64,000 bases of DNA from Locusta migratoria. Its lineage: Eukaryota > Arthropoda > Insecta > Orthoptera > Acrididae. The notes below the pieces were generated by a model. The model was given only the letters and a program-made list of their open reading frames with translations. It ran no database searches and had not been told where the DNA came from. Location of the stretch: assembly GCA_026315105.1 (NCBI GenBank), contig CM048746.1, forward strand, positions 642,003,398-642,067,397. Reading direction: 5' to 3'. Every line of letters starts with the position of its first letter. Position 1 is the first letter of the stretch. Position numbers and translations under genes: made by a program. Positions 29,785-41,330 of this stretch are shown here, piece after piece.

Positions 29785-31178
29785 AATACCAACTAGATTC
29801 CTCTCAGAGTATGTTGATGCAATAGATCCGTACTCAGCTATAATTTACAACCGATTACTCAGCCAAAGATCCGTACCCAAAGACTGGAAAGTTGCTCAAG
29901 TTACTCCAACATTCAAGAAAGGCAATAGGAGTGATCCCCAAAATTACAGGCCAATCTCATTGACGTCGATTTGCAGTAGGATTTTGAAACATATACTTTG
30001 TTCGAATATTATGAACTACCTCGAAGAGAACGACCAATTAACCATTAGTCAACACGGAATCAGAAAGTATCGCTCTTGCGAAACACAGCTTGCCCTTTAT
30101 TCACATGAAGTGTTAAGTCCCATCGACAAGGGATCTCAAATCGATTCCGTATTTCTGGATTTGCGGAAGGCTTTTGATACTGTACCCCACTAGCGGCTTC
30201 TAATGAAATTGCGTGCTTATGGAATATCTTCCCAATTGTGCGATTGGATTCACGATTTCCTATCAGAAAGGACACAGTTCGTTGTAATTGACGGTAAGTC
30301 ATCGAGTAAAACAGAAGTGATATCTGGCGTTCAACAGGGAAGCGTTGTAGGTCCCCTACTCTTCCTCGTGTTTATAAACGATTTAGGAGACAATCTGAAT
30401 AGCTCCCTTAGACTGTTCGCGGATGATGCTGTCGTTTATCGGTTAGTGAAGTCAACAGAGGATCTAAAGCAATTGCAAAGCGATTTAGACAAAATTTCTA
30501 CATGGTGCGAAAATTGGCAATTGACACTAAATAAAGAAAAGTGTGAATTAATACACATGACCACTAAAAGTAATCCGCTGAACTTCAATTACTCGATAAA
30601 TCAGACAACCCTTAAGGTCGTAGATTCTACCAAATACCTAGGAGTTAAAATTACGAACAACTCAGACTGGAGAGAACACATAGAAAATATTGTGAGGAAG
30701 GCGAACCGAAGATTACATTTCATCGGCAGAACGCTTCGAAGATGCACCAGCTCCACCAAAGAGACTGGCTACATCACACTTTTGCGTCCTCTCCTGGAGT
30801 ACTGTTGCCCCTTGTGGGACCCTCATCAGGTGGGATTGACGGAAGACATTGAGAAGGTTCAGAGAAGGGCAGCTCGTTTTGTTCTATACGTTACGGGGGG
30901 GGGGGGGGAAGCGTCACGGAAATGTTGGACGAATTGGGGTGGAAATCATTAAAAGAAAGTCGTTATTCATTGCGGCGTGATCTGTTTGCGAAGTTTCAAT
31001 CACCGACATTAAGTTCTGAATGTGAAAAATATTTTTCTAGCACCCACCTAATTAGGGTGACGTGACCATACCAATAAAATTAGAGAAATCAGATCGAAAA
31101 CGGAACGATTTAGGTGTTCTTTCTTCCCGCGCGCTATTAGAAAATGGAACGGTAGAGAAAAGTTATGAAAGTGGTAGA
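29785..31178 (+). mobile_element. CR1-group LINE family a, 5'-truncated
   Basis: Starts at codons matching PTRFLSEYVDAIDPYSAIIY and runs to the 3' UTR (GAAAAGTTATGAAAGTGGT) at about 31178. One in-frame TAG at 30191-30193 replaces the Lys of DTVPHKR. A 14-base G tract (30895-30908) causes a frameshift, and there is a further frame change near 31030. Otherwise the longest family a core after the 60.6-kb copy. Confidence 0.85.
29960..30952 (+). pseudogene. LINE family a reverse transcriptase
   Basis: Codons read SICSRILKHILCSNIMNYLE, QHGIRKYRSCETQLALYSHE and DSVFLDLRKAFDTVPH, then the TAG. They continue MKLRAYGISSQLCDWIHDFL, SGVQQGSVVGPLLFLVFIND, RLFADDAVVYRLVKSTEDLK and WRCTSSTKETGY-type thumb text. 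Motif B has VQQG where VPQG is normal. The frame ends RKCWTNWGGNH after the G-tract shift; the proper continuation would be GESVTEMLDELGWKSLKE. CR1-group LINE polymerase. Confidence 0.85.
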
Positions 31179-31249
31179 TCAATTTTTTTTTCCGTTTTAG
31201 AAGCCTAGCCTATACCATGAAATATGTTCTCATCAACTACCTTTCGTCG

Positions 31250-31330
31250 TATGACGCCCCGTAATACGCCCAAAAACCGATGCTTGCCTCTTGACCAGCT
31301 GGGGGGGGGGGGGGTCGGGGGGTCGGGGGG
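31250..31330. repeat. Low-complexity G tract
   Basis: Three G-runs separated by TC (GGGGGGTCGGGGGGTCGGGG) next to CCAGCTGGGG. Simple sequence between a LINE end and a mariner relic. Confidence 0.7.
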
Positions 31331-31697
31331 AGTTTGAACTGTTGCTGTAACATTGCGCGGACGCATACAGCGCAAGCTGCTCCGTTTGGTCGATGGGACT
31401 GGAAAGTACTGTACCATCCGCCGTACTCCTCGGACTTTAGTATTTGTGACTTTGATTTGATTCCGAGGATGAAGGAACCGGTTCGTAGCATTCGTTTCAG
31501 AACTGTTCCAAAGTTTCAACAGGCTGTAGACCTCTCCATTCGCACCAACAACAGAACAGGCCCTGCTAATGGTATACGACGCCACATCGCTGGCAACGGG
31601 TTCTACACGACGCTGGTGATTACTTTGAAGGACAATAACAGACGCAAACATGACCGCTTTTGTATCGGTTGTGAATTAATGGTTGCCACTACTTAAG
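31331..31697 (+). pseudogene. Mariner-like transposase C-terminal relic
   Basis: A 120-codon frame reads CNIARTHTAQAAPFGRWDWK, VLYHPPYSSDFSICDFDLIP and RMKEPVRSIRFRTVPKFQQA, then IRTNNRTGPANGIRRH. HPPYSSDFS..DFDLI corresponds to the HPPYSPDLxPxDFxLF catalytic D block; PD is changed to SD but the aspartate remains. The upstream DNA-binding and first-D parts are absent, and no TIR was found. Distinct from the 20-kb mariner and the 3.2/46-kb relics. Confidence 0.7.
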
Positions 31698-31749
31698 TTA
31701 CACGCCTCGTATTTTGTGTAATTTTAATCTGGGAATATCACCTGTAAAA

Positions 31750-31885
31750 CTTAACAGACTGCTAGAATTCCCATTTCATATTCTTGGTATCAACGCTGCT
31801 GTGGAGCGTATATTCTCTCTTGGGAACGCGATTTGGAAAAACTGCGAAATTGCATGGACCTTGGCACGCTGCAAGCTGTAATAAC
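31750..31885 (+). pseudogene. hAT transposase C-terminal dimerisation-region relic
   Basis: Translation gives LLEFPFHILGINAAVERIFS then LGNAIWKNCEIAWT. This resembles the hAT C-terminal block where P...NA.VER.FS....W is conserved and mediates dimerisation. Only about 40 codons survive, followed by stops. It may belong to the same decayed region as the mariner fragment just upstream, but the families differ. Confidence 0.5.
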
Positions 31886-31936
31886 AGTAAGTGTGGGCAC
31901 TTCCTTTCAAAAAAATTTTAAAATTTTGCCTCTGAT

Positions 31937-32220
31937 TCATGGATCTGCAAAACAGAGTTCACAAAACCCAGCGGAGGCGTCAACATTACCTTCTATCAGT
32001 GGAGCAACTGGACTTACCATATAGGCTTCCTGAAGGCGAGGCGCTGCTTCTAATATAAAATCTGGGATCCCTATAGCATACTTAGAACTGAAATCCCGTT
32101 GGAATAAAGCAAATGGAGGAATGGTCCCTACCACACCCATGGAATGGGCGATGACGAATTTATCGAAAATAGATGAAACATTGTCGCATACTGCACGTAA
32201 AAACGAACTTTGTTTCTTCT
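31937..32220 (-). other. Unidentified protein-like reading frame
   Basis: About 90 codons in the middle of a 124-codon minus-strand frame look protein-like: FDKFVIAHSMGVVGTIPPFA, then FQRDFSSKYAIGIPDFILEA and APRLQEAYMVSPVAPLIEG. I do not recognise the family. The upstream part (32220-32311) is low-complexity Leu/Tyr. It could be an old exon, a transposon fragment or chance. Confidence 0.25.
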
Positions 32221-32527
32221 GATGGCTATAACACATCGACAAAAGAAGAAAATAGAGCAATAGAACAAATAAACAAAGCAAAAAGAAAAGACAAGGCAGA
32301 CAATATTGCATGAGTACGAAAAAGACTAGATTGTAAGGATGTCAGGTGATAAGAGAAGGAAACCCATATTAAAGACACAAGAGAGATAAAAAAGAAGAAT
32401 ATAATACATATGGCAATAAAACAACAATAAAAAATTGAAGACAATATGATAGACTAAAGGACGTTTATGTTGGGACATATGCTACCGCGAGAAGAACTTG
32501 AGACAGCTCTTTTGGAGTATAACATAG

Positions 32528-32865
32528 GAATGGCCGTGCACTCTGAGGCGCCTTGCTGTTGAGTGCGCGGTGGCTTCCCGTCGGAGGTTCCAGTCCTCCC
32601 TAGAGCATGGATGTATGTTGTCAAAATGTTCAAATGTCTGTAGTCCTAGGGGACCAAACTACGTTGGTCATCAGTCCCTAGTCATACAAACTACTTAAAC
32701 TAAGTTAAACTAACCTACGGACAACACACTTCCATGCCCGCGGGAGGATTCTAACCTCCGACGCGGGAGGCCGCACGATCCATAACGTGGTGCTCCAGAC
32801 CGCTCGGCTACTCCTGCGTGGATGTGTATTGTCCTTAGCATTGGTTAGTTTAAATAGTTGAAAGA
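32528..32865 (+). mobile_element. SINE type B, interrupted
   Basis: Head and T-arm at 32528-32622 (GTTGAGTGCGCGGTGGCTTC, GGAGGTTCCAGTCCTCC, GAGCATGGATGTATG) and body at 32834-32865 (CTTAGCATTGGTTAGTTTAA). The gap is a minus-strand relative. Target TGGATGTATGTTGTC / TGGATGTGTATTGTC (32608-32622, 32819-32833) marks the insertion. Confidence 0.75.
32623..32818 (-). mobile_element. SINE type B relative nested in another SINE B
   Basis: Head CGCAGGAGTAGCCGAGCGGT at the right end, T-arm GAGGTTAGAATCCTCC, tail ACAGACATTTGAACATTTT at the left end. The 15-bp target duplication has two mismatches. Confidence 0.85.
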
Positions 32866-33502
32866 ATCCTGATATTAGAATTAGCAAGATCTCGGGCAGT
32901 TGATATTTGCAAAAGTTAATTAAAACGCTCACTGCTGCTCCAAATAACTTTACGAGTGGTCACAGTACATACGCAACGGAAATTTATCTAACTGCTCACT
33001 CCTTAAGGAAGCAGCCAACGTTTAAACAAACAAAAAATCAATGTTAAAAAATAAATGAATAGATAATTTAACATGGAACGTGGAGCAGGATATCATAAAG
33101 CAGAGGTTTGATATTTCGAATCATAATCTATTAAGTACAACTATGAGACGCAGGAGTTATGCAGAGATCACAAAAAATTCTTGCGTACATATTTGAACTT
33201 GAGAATGCGAATAAGTTCTCAAATATCGTCAGGCTAGACATGGACAAATACGTGAGAAGTGTTTCGTTATTCAAATAATGACACCGTTATGGAATTGCCG
33301 AAAAAATCTACTATGGTGAATGAAATTACGTTGGAAGTTTCTACTTCCTATGTTGTTACCAGTTTCAGTTACGCTTGGCACTAAAAATAGTACAAAATTC
33401 AGAAAATCTTAACTACATAATAAAACTCCTGACGGGTATTTTGGTGCATATTATGTACATATATAAAATAAAAACTATGAAAATGTAAGAGAGAACCTTA
33501 AA
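32866..33502. other. No gene recognised
   Basis: AT-rich spacer without recognisable motifs. Confidence 0.4.
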
Positions 33503-33513
33503 TGCAAATTTTC

Positions 33514-33727
33514 GCTGGCCGCGGTGGCCGAGGTGACTGAGGCGCTCCAGTCACGGTCAGCATGGCCACTACGGTCGGGGGTTCGAATCCCCCCTCGGGC
33601 ATGGATATTTGTGCCGTCCTAGTTCGTAAGTAGTTCATAAGTAGTTTGTAAGTTTAGGGACTGATGACCCCGTTGTTAAGTCCCATAAGCTTAACAAACA
33701 TTTGAACTTTTTTTTTTTTTTTTTTTT
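33514..33727 (+). mobile_element. SINE type A with long T tail
   Basis: Head GCTGGCCGCGGTGGCCGAGG, GGGGGTTCGAATCCCCC, standard body, then about 20 T residues. Perfect 11-bp duplication TGCAAATTTTC (33503-33513, 33728-33738). The T tail is on the sense strand, opposite to a poly(A) tail. Confidence 0.95.
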
Positions 33728-34005
33728 TGCAAATTTTCCCGCATACAACGTTATTTTCGCACTTAAACATTATTTCCTGTATTTTACACTATTTTTTAAA
33801 TCCCTTGAAAGAAATCAAACTTGAAGGTTCCTACTTCAACTGGAACCGGCGTGTAAGTCGTAGCCAGTGTTTTGACCAATTTTTGTAGAAAAAAAAAGAA
33901 ATGCGTCTTATACGCCGGCTAATATGGTAATTCGACCAGCGTTGAACGAGAAAGAAAGAGAGGGTATTGAGAGAGTTTCATGAAAATATCCGTTGGTTAT
34001 GAGTA

Positions 34006-34206
34006 GCCGGCCGCGGTGGCCGAGGGGACTGAAGCGCTCCAGTCACGGTCTCCACGGCCACTACGGTCGGGGGTTCGAATCCTTCCGCGGGCATGGATAT
34101 TAGTGCCGTCCTTAGTCTTAGTTAGTTCATAAGTAGTTTGTAAGTTTAGGGACTGATGACCCCGTAGTTAAGTCCCATAAGCTATACAAACATTTGAACA
34201 TTTGAT
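34006..34206 (+). mobile_element. SINE type A
   Basis: Head GCCGGCCGCGGTGGCCGAGG, body GTTTGTAAGTTTAGGGACTG, tail ACAAACATTTGAACATTTGA. Perfect 13-bp duplication TTGGTTATGAGTA (33993-34005, 34207-34219). Confidence 0.95.
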
Positions 34207-34219
34207 TTGGTTATGAGTA

Positions 34220-34769
34220 CAGTAGACTGGGCCCGAAACAGTGCGACACAAAAACTAAAGCAAAAGCATTTTAGAAATCATCACGCCTGTCGCCCGTTAT
34301 GCGAACCATTGCGTATTTAGTAAACTCGCGAGCAAACGCGATTACTTTACTTTAATCGCGAATGCCTGCTCGGTGGAAGTGTGAAGTTCCTGTCGGTCAA
34401 CACGAAATATCACCAAGATTGAACATGGCGGCTACTTCCACACAGTGGGCGATCGCGGATCTGTCCTCCTAAGAACTGCCAGCATCTGAAGCAACTGCTA
34501 GCAATTGAGCAACTGAGAGTGACCACGTCGCTCTCGCCAGTTTTGTTGACAAGAGTTTTGCACCGCTGATTTTTCCGTCGGCAAATCTAGAGATGTGTTA
34601 CCAACCTGACCCAGACTGTTAGAGTTCGTTCCGGCCCGCAAGGCCCGGTTTCACGACTTCTAAGGTGTAGGCCTGCCGTAGCGGCAACTCTTGAGAGAAG
34701 TCGGGAACAGAAGTATCCTTCTGCGAAGAAGACGTTGGTTCTCCGGGTTTGAATTTAACGGCTCCGGTA
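34220..34769. other. No gene recognised
   Basis: Unassigned sequence, moderately GC-rich near 34400-34700. No paired ends or coding motif. Confidence 0.4.
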
Positions 34770-35245
34770 TGTATATGGTGTCCCAGCTATCTTGTCCACT
34801 CGAAATATCTCTGGAACAATAACAGCTATTGGCAAAACGACTTTCACCTGGGGCCCATGAATGTACATATTTGGAACCATTCTAAAACGAAAGCGAGAAC
34901 CCCATGCTGCTCAAACGTGCGCTAGCCGAGCGTTTCGCGTATTTCAATCGTCAACTTCACGTCGCAATATCTCGGGATGTAATTGGAATATTGCGATGCA
35001 ATCAACGCCATTGTTTATGTGATTTGTCATGCTATGGATTGCTAAAGAAAAAATATAGGATGACCATTTAAAAAAAATAAGTTTGTGTTAAAAAACACAT
35101 TTGCTTTCGTTTCAGAATGGTTCCAAGTATGTACATTCATGAGCCCCAGCCGTACATTGGTACCGGTGAAAGTCGTTTTCCAATAGCTGTTATTGTTCCA
35201 GAGATATTTTGGGTGGACGAGATAGCAGGGACACCCTGTATATAC
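34770..35245. mobile_element. Foldback/MITE with about 140-bp inverted arms
   Basis: The left arm is TATATGGTGTCCCAGCTATC, GAAATATCTCTGGAACAATA, TTGGAACCATTCTAAAACGA. The right arm, reversed, is TATACAGGGTGTCCCTGCTA, AAATATCTCTGGAACAATAA, TTGGAACCATTCTGAAACGA. About 180 bp of AT-rich spacer separates them. TACAGGGTG ends place it with Tc1/mariner-type MITEs. No coding capacity. Confidence 0.85.
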
Positions 35246-37654
35246 ATGAATGTTTGTCTGTATGTCCTCTGTGCGTTCATAAACCATTCATTCTATTGCA
35301 ATGTAACTTTGGTGAACTGTTCACCGTACGCCCACGAAGGTTCGTGACCCAAAAACAAAATAGTACGACACATAGCTCAGGAGGTATGACGTTATTGATA
35401 ACGAGAGGCCATCGCATGCGTCAATTATTGCAAAATGGGAGTAGTTAGCAACCTGCAACCAAGTTTGCATTTAATTTCGGACGTTTATGAAGCGTTCAGA
35501 AACTGACACCCACACTCAAAAATGATGATAGGAAAAGAAGTCTTCCGCTCACAACAGCTTCGCTGTAGATGCCGCAAAACTGTCGCATCAGACATGACCT
35601 TGTATCAAATAAAATTAGCATTAGAGATTTGCTTGTAACTATTTATTTTTGTCTGCAGATCTCCCTTAATTTTCTTGCATCCAAAATTAAGCAATCTGTT
35701 TTCTTAATCTCTGATTATATAAAAGCGAAGAGACACTCACTCACTCTCTGACTAGACACGAAACCACGGAAAGTACTTCATCTATGAAGCTGTAATTTGG
35801 CAGGAATGTAGTTTATAAGTAGAAAATGTCAACTTAGAAAGTATTTTGTGATAGGTGCATGGCGGAGCATACTTCTCCTACAAACTCACGAAATCTACAG
35901 TTTCATTCCGATCTTCACGAAATTTCGCTTACTTGACCTTGAAAACAAGAGATAGGTCTCCGATATTGATGAGATTTTGCACACTCTACCTTAGAAACAA
36001 GAACATTGTCACTGTCTGTATAAACTTTCGTTCGGTGCATGGTGGTGAGTACTTATCTTACGGAATTTTACAAAATGCACACATGACCTTTAAATCAAGA
36101 GGAAGATGACTGGGCACATAAGTGTTTGTATGGTACATGGCAGAGGGTACCTTGCAGAAAACTTTGCCGTGAGAGGGAAAGGCGGAAACGAACAGAGAGA
36201 TGGGTGAGAAAGAGGTGGATGGGGGAAGGGGACGTGGAGTACGAGAGTGCAGGATAAATAGACACCTGGGCCACGCCGGGTTTACAGCTAGTTTATTAAT
36301 TATTACAGGGCCCGGTAAAATTATTTCGCGTCCACAAGGCGATTGTCTTCCAGTCAGGCAAATAGACAGTTTTTCTAAATTGTGGCGGAAAATTAGTTTC
36401 ATGTGATTTAATTCGCGATCAATTTTACCAACTTTCTGAATATCAAACGAATCGTCCTTTTTCATCAGAATGGAATCCGTCGTCAAAAACTTAAAAATCA
36501 TTTTACTTATGCCCACTGTCTTTGTCATAAAGGCTGGTAGCTACGTGGTTCATACACCTTCGTGCTGGTCTGAGAAAAGTGTTAGATCTACAAAGTCAGT
36601 AAATGAAATTGCTACTTAAGAAAGTTAGTAGACAACATGCAACGTTTAGGAATCCTATAATGACGACGAGTTGTACGTCAAAGCGAACATAATCAACTGC
36701 ATAACATGGAAATTAACTGAACTTTTTACAGTTTTCCAGAATTTCCTCTGCAGAATAGATAGACGAAACCACGAAGGTTCTCTAGGCTTGAAAATTGTGG
36801 ATTCTTGTGGCAGCTTATTGAAAATGAATGCTTCAGTACACTGCAGACATTTCTGTCCAAGAATCAAACAGGTGTGATCCAAATGCAAACTAGATTTCTC
36901 CCTAGTATTAACTGAATAAATGCGAATAACTCTGAGCAATAAACCGCCATTTCAACAAAAGAAGGAAAATATCCCTCGACAGGGTAGTGTCGAAATATCC
37001 AGAATACTGATCAGGGATTGACTAGAAGTTCGCGAGATTACAGCATATTTTGCTCGAACGGCCCGTTTCTGAGAGAAGAAAAAAACCTATTTGAATCAAG
37101 AGACTTAACCCAAAAATAACACCATACGACATAAGCGAACCAAAATAAGCAGATTAGACTTTTTTACGTGTAGAATTATCACTTATTTCTGTTGCACTAC
37201 CGATTTCCTCGCTGACCCGTAAAAAGAGTTTAATTGCGAGAATGTCGACGGAAAGTTAAATTTCCTTCCTTCCTAATGCGATAAAAGTTTTCGTTCCAAT
37301 ATGGCTTTCACTCTGTTCGTCCCGTGATGATGAAAGGTATTTTGATTCCAATTGTTCACTTTTCGCAGGACATAGCTAATAAACGGAAGTTAACATTTAT
37401 TTCACGATCGGAATGATCGAAACCTGAAATGACGTCACCCACTTTCTTCAGACCTTCACTGTAAGAGACGTGGGTTATTGATCTGGCCAACGAAATTGCT
37501 TGGTGGACGTAATGGCATTAGTAGTTCGCCTCATCGCGAATTTCCAATTTACTTCTAGTCGTTCATTAAAGGCCTTTGTGTCGAGGGGTCAGTAAATTGC
37601 GACGCTCAACGGCGAATTTACGGACTAAATTGGAAGAAATTCACAAGGACGAGG
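35246..37654. other. Long stretch without a recognisable gene
   Basis: No domain found in any frame. A weak two-unit repeat of about 186 bp is visible (GGTGCATGGCGGAGCATACT at about 35850 and GGTGCATGGTGGTGAGTACT at about 36036), with a fainter third start at about 36130 (GGTACATGGCAGAGGGTACC). A purine-rich patch lies at 36170-36240. The frames at 36058-36528 and 36655-36939 are not convincing. Confidence 0.4.
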
Positions 37655-38425
37655 AATAATGACCAAGTGCGTTTCCTGATTACCAGGTCGTACCCCATTT
37701 CAAGAGAAATGCTGGGAGCGAGGCAGCACAGCCGCTGCGACCTACTTCAGAAAATTAGAAAAGGCAAACCTACTTTTGTAGCTTTCAGAAATTTTGAGAA
37801 AGCTTTTCAGAGTGTTGATTGGAGTACACGCTTTGGAATTCCAGAGACAAAGACATGTGGCCGTTGTACAGAACCAGACGACAATTAGGAGTGTGTAGGC
37901 AGTGTTTGTTATTCTTTCCTTTCATTGAGCAAGCTCTCAAAAAGAATTATTTGGAAAGGAGTTCCAGGAAGAGAAATAAAAACATAGCCATTTGTGGATG
38001 ACACTGTAATACTTTAAGAAATACATGAAATAAATTGGATGTAATGTTGGATCTTATTAACAGTAATGGAATGCAGACTGAGTCAATAGATGTTCTGGGA
38101 GCTCTGAAAAGACACACTAACAGTAATTGATGATTTTACTCATTGGCCTGTAAAGAAACATCCTAGGGGCGAAGTACAGAGGAAATAAAATGTAGAAAGC
38201 GAATGGTGAGAAAAGGTTTTCTCATGAAGAAATTTTTTGGGCATCTAGCGTAACTTGAAGTGTAGGAAAAGTTTTCCTGAGGGCATTTGTCTGTAATGTA
38301 GCCTTTTACGGGATTTAAACACCGATTATCAGCAGCTGTGACTGGAAAATGTTTTGAAATGTCGTGCTACAGAAGAATGCTGAAGAACAGTTGGTCAGAG
38401 CGACTAGTCAATTCGTAGATGAAAC
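37655..38425 (+). pseudogene. RTE/BovB-like LINE reverse transcriptase, very decayed
   Basis: Recoverable pieces in order are CDLLQKIRKGKPTFVAFRNF then EKAFQSVDW (motif A region), FIEQALKK and PFVDDTVIL (37988-38014, the xxDD motif). MVRKGFLMKKFF follows, then AVTGKCFEMSCYRRMLKNSW. The last block matches AFEMSCYRRMMKI in the 10.5-kb copy, so both belong to one family. Stops and frameshifts are everywhere. The 3' side is cut by the type C repeat at about 38424. Confidence 0.6.
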
Positions 38426-38705
38426 ATTCTGGCAGATTAAAAGTATGTGCCGGAACCGGGACTCGAACCTGGGACCTTTGCCTTTCGCGGGCAAGCGCTC
38501 TACCGGCAGAGCTATCCCAACACGACTCACAATGCCGCCCCAAAACTTCACTTCCGTCAGTACCTCGCCTCCTCTGTCGGTAGAGAGCTTGCGCGCAAAA
38601 GGTAAAGGTCCCAGGTTCGAGTCCCGGTTCCGGCACACAATTTTAATCTGCTAGGAAGTTTCATATCAGCGCACACTCCGCTGCAGAGTGGAAGTTTCAT
38701 TCTGG
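38424..38705. mobile_element. Two-headed tRNA-like repeat (type C), short copy
   Basis: ACATTCTGGCAGATTAAAAG then a minus-strand tRNA-like segment (38445-38530: T-arm GGGACTCGAACCTGGGACCT; arm CTTTCGCGGGCAAGCGCTCT; D-arm TACCGGCAGAGCTATCC). A shortened spacer follows, then a plus-strand tRNA-like segment (38575-38636: GGTAGAGAGCTTGCGCGCAA, GGTTCGAGTCCCGGTTCCGG). It ends GTGGAAGTTTCATTCTGG. Smaller than the 8741-9527 copy because most of the spacer is missing. Confidence 0.75.
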
Positions 38706-38955
38706 AATTCGGAGCTATGGAATACAATTTGGCACAACAGTAAATTGTGCATTAGGTGATTAAAAGATTTAATTGGTTGATGGGCTAATTAATTTTGAAA
38801 AGAATCACTGAATTTAGTACAAGTGTTACAGTGTTTAAGTAACAAAATAACTGATAGCAACAGACGTTAAAACGATCTAAAGTGAAAGTTGCCGATAGAT
38901 AGAAATGCTTAGTTAAAAAAAACGTTAATCTACGCATCTTATAAATAGGCTGTAT

Positions 38956-38956
<1 letters not shown>

Positions 38957-39004
<48 letters not shown>
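38957..39004. repeat. (GT)n microsatellite
   Basis: About 23 uninterrupted GT units followed by TTGTATATATG. Read backwards it encodes only a His-Thr repeat. Confidence 0.95.
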
Positions 39005-39007
<3 letters not shown>

Positions 39008-39350
39008 TATATATGACCCACATCTCCTCCTAAACTAATGTACCGATTTCAACCAAACGTAGTACACGTGACCCTTATAATCAGGCAACAACCGCTGTCG
39101 GGGTAAGAGCTACATATGACACATAAGATAGGATATATAACGTCATAAACAATGACAGTCGTGAGAAACGGCCGCATCATGCGATAATACTCTACATCTG
39201 CTCCTAAACTATAAGACCGATTTCAACCAAATTTGGTACAAATATTCCTTAAGGTCAGGAATCATTTGCTATGGTTGCAAAAACCATCTACGATACATAG
39301 TTAATGACGATATAAACGTCATAAACAATGAAAACTGTCCTATCTTGCCG
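39008..39350 (+). repeat. Two-unit tandem repeat of about 170 bp
   Basis: Unit 1 begins ATCTCCTCCTAAACTAATGT (about 39024) and unit 2 ATCTGCTCCTAAACTATAAG (about 39194). Shared pieces include CCGATTTCAACCAAA and CGTCATAAACAATGA. Divergence is considerable. Function unknown. Confidence 0.6.
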
Positions 39351-40589
39351 CGCATGTTAGCGTTATTTTATTCGTTAACTATTTGATGATGAGAGTACTT
39401 GCTTGCAATAAACTTTGAACATGATACAAACCAGTAAACAAGAATAAGACACTGGATCTTGAGATAGTAGCTTTAAATGAAACAAAGAATGTGCAGAAGA
39501 AGCTGAGGGAACATAGCAGATGGCAACAGCTGATCGACCACAGGAATAAAAAGGATGAGCCAGGCACTCCGCAATATAATGAAATCAGCCTAAAAGCTTA
39601 GCCCGGAGACATCGTAAAATTTTAAAACTTTGATAACACTCGCCTCTTCATCATCTAAAATACAAGGCAGTTCCCCGCCAAGATTCGCGTCCGCCCTCTC
39701 AGCAGGATATAAAATGAAGTCAGTTATAATGCGACTTCCAGCGATTTGCACGCTACAGACATTACAGAAGGGGGATGGGGGAATCCTCTCCACGGAGTAA
39801 AATAGCTTGCGTAAGGGGACGGTTGGATAGTTGATTTCACCAACCGCAGGTTATTCTGTGACACTGCCAAGCACTGCTCTTCCCAACATTGTATGCGTCC
39901 CCACTACGAAGGGAATAGCTTAGTGGTCTTCTTTGTAGCTCTATGTGCTTGTTCAATACCAACATGCCCATGGATCTAGCAGGATGACCTCTCTTAACTC
40001 CGACGCTGGAGGAATTACAGTTGGTCATGAATCAACTGCGTTAACTTGTCAGTAGGTTCTAGAATTACAGCTCACTTAGGGACATCGAATGCCCTTAAGA
40101 CGTTACATATGCTCCATTGCCATTAGGATCGCGTGAAGGAAACAGAATAATTGGTGAATTCTAATGACACGGTCGGAGAACAATACGAAATAGCCTGCTA
40201 TGAACTGTGATACCTAACTAAACTATTGGGAAACCCAGTCAGAAATAAATTAAAAAAACTGTGGTGGAAACATTTTTTTATTTCGTCAATTCTAAAACAA
40301 TTCAGGGTGTCTGGAAGAGCCAAGGTGAAATTCTGCCCCAACCTAGAGGCAAAATCAGTCGCATCCGTTCGTAACAGGCAATCTTTCGTATATGTCTCAC
40401 ACATATCCCCTTACAGGGTATTCGGAAATACACGAGAACTCGCAGAGGCGAACGAAGATTTTGATAGGTAACCCACGTCGGTCAGTACCATCTGCTATCC
40501 TTTATTTTGACCCTCTGAGACAAATCCCTTTTACTGAAAGCTCTAATAAACATGAATACATTACGAGCTATGACCACATGACCACGTAT
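39351..40589. other. No gene recognised
   Basis: Several short frames, none with a domain. The 40226-40471 plus-strand frame (81 codons) has no recognisable family. Confidence 0.35.
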
Positions 40590-41032
40590 TCACAGTGTTG
40601 AAGTATTTCGAAATATTACTGCGCATTGTGGGACCCTTGCCAGATCAGACTGTGGATGAAATATACAAAGATCGAAGAAGGGCAGCTCTATCTGTATTAT
40701 CGTGATGAAGGAGAGAGAGTGTCAGTAAAATGATGCGCGGTTTGGGTTGGAAATCATTAAAAGAACGGCGTTATTCGTTGCAGCGAGATCTATTTGCGAA
40801 ATTACCTGTCACCGACTTTCTCGTCCGTATGCGAACATATTGTTACCACCCAAATACGTGAGGAGACAGTCATCATCATAAAATAAAGGAATCAGACTAA
40901 AAATAGAAAGATTTGGCGTTCATGTTTCTCGCGAGCTATTAGAGAACGGAGCGGTATATAAATAATAAGAAGCCGGTTAGATAAACCCTCTGCCATGCAG
41001 TTAAATATGACTTGCAAAGTAGCTAGATGTAG
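40590..41032 (+). mobile_element. CR1-group LINE relic, divergent family a
   Basis: Broken translation gives EYYCALWDPCQIRLWMKYTK, then GLGWKSLKERRYSLQRDLFA, TDFLVRMRTYC and FGVHVSRELLENGAV. The 3' UTR-like end is CCCTCTGCCATGCAGTTAAA then CTAGATGTAG. It is clearly related to the other family a copies but older. The G-tract site is replaced by GATGAAGGAGAGAGAG. Confidence 0.65.
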
Positions 41033-41280
41033 AAACCACGTCAGCAACATATCGGGATAGTTTCTTTGAAAGGGCACACACGATTTCTTTCACCAAGTTT
41101 GGCAAAAGTAATTAGAGCATCAGCTCCGTCTATAATGACCATGAAATCGACGAGACGATAAAGTCTAATCCCCCTTCCTTTAAAATAAAAGGTATACTTA
41201 TATTCACTTTCTAAAGACAGATGTAGTCGAAACATATCCGAGAGATTCATTACAAGGCATGGCATTCAATTCAAAATTTT

Positions 41281-41330
41281 CGCCATGGCCGGGATTCGAA
41301 CCCGGGATCTCGTGCTTATTAGACAGTCGC
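41281..41330 (-). other. tRNA-like relic
   Basis: GGCCGGGATTCGAACCCGGG followed by ATCTCGTGCTTATTAGACAG reads in reverse as a T-arm (CCCGGGTTCGAATCCCGG) preceded by an anticodon-arm-like stretch. No complete cloverleaf or box A could be drawn. Probably a SINE remnant. Confidence 0.4.

Noticed and set aside
38785..39021. 78-codon frame with a His-Thr repeat
   Set aside because: It is the reverse reading of the GT microsatellite.
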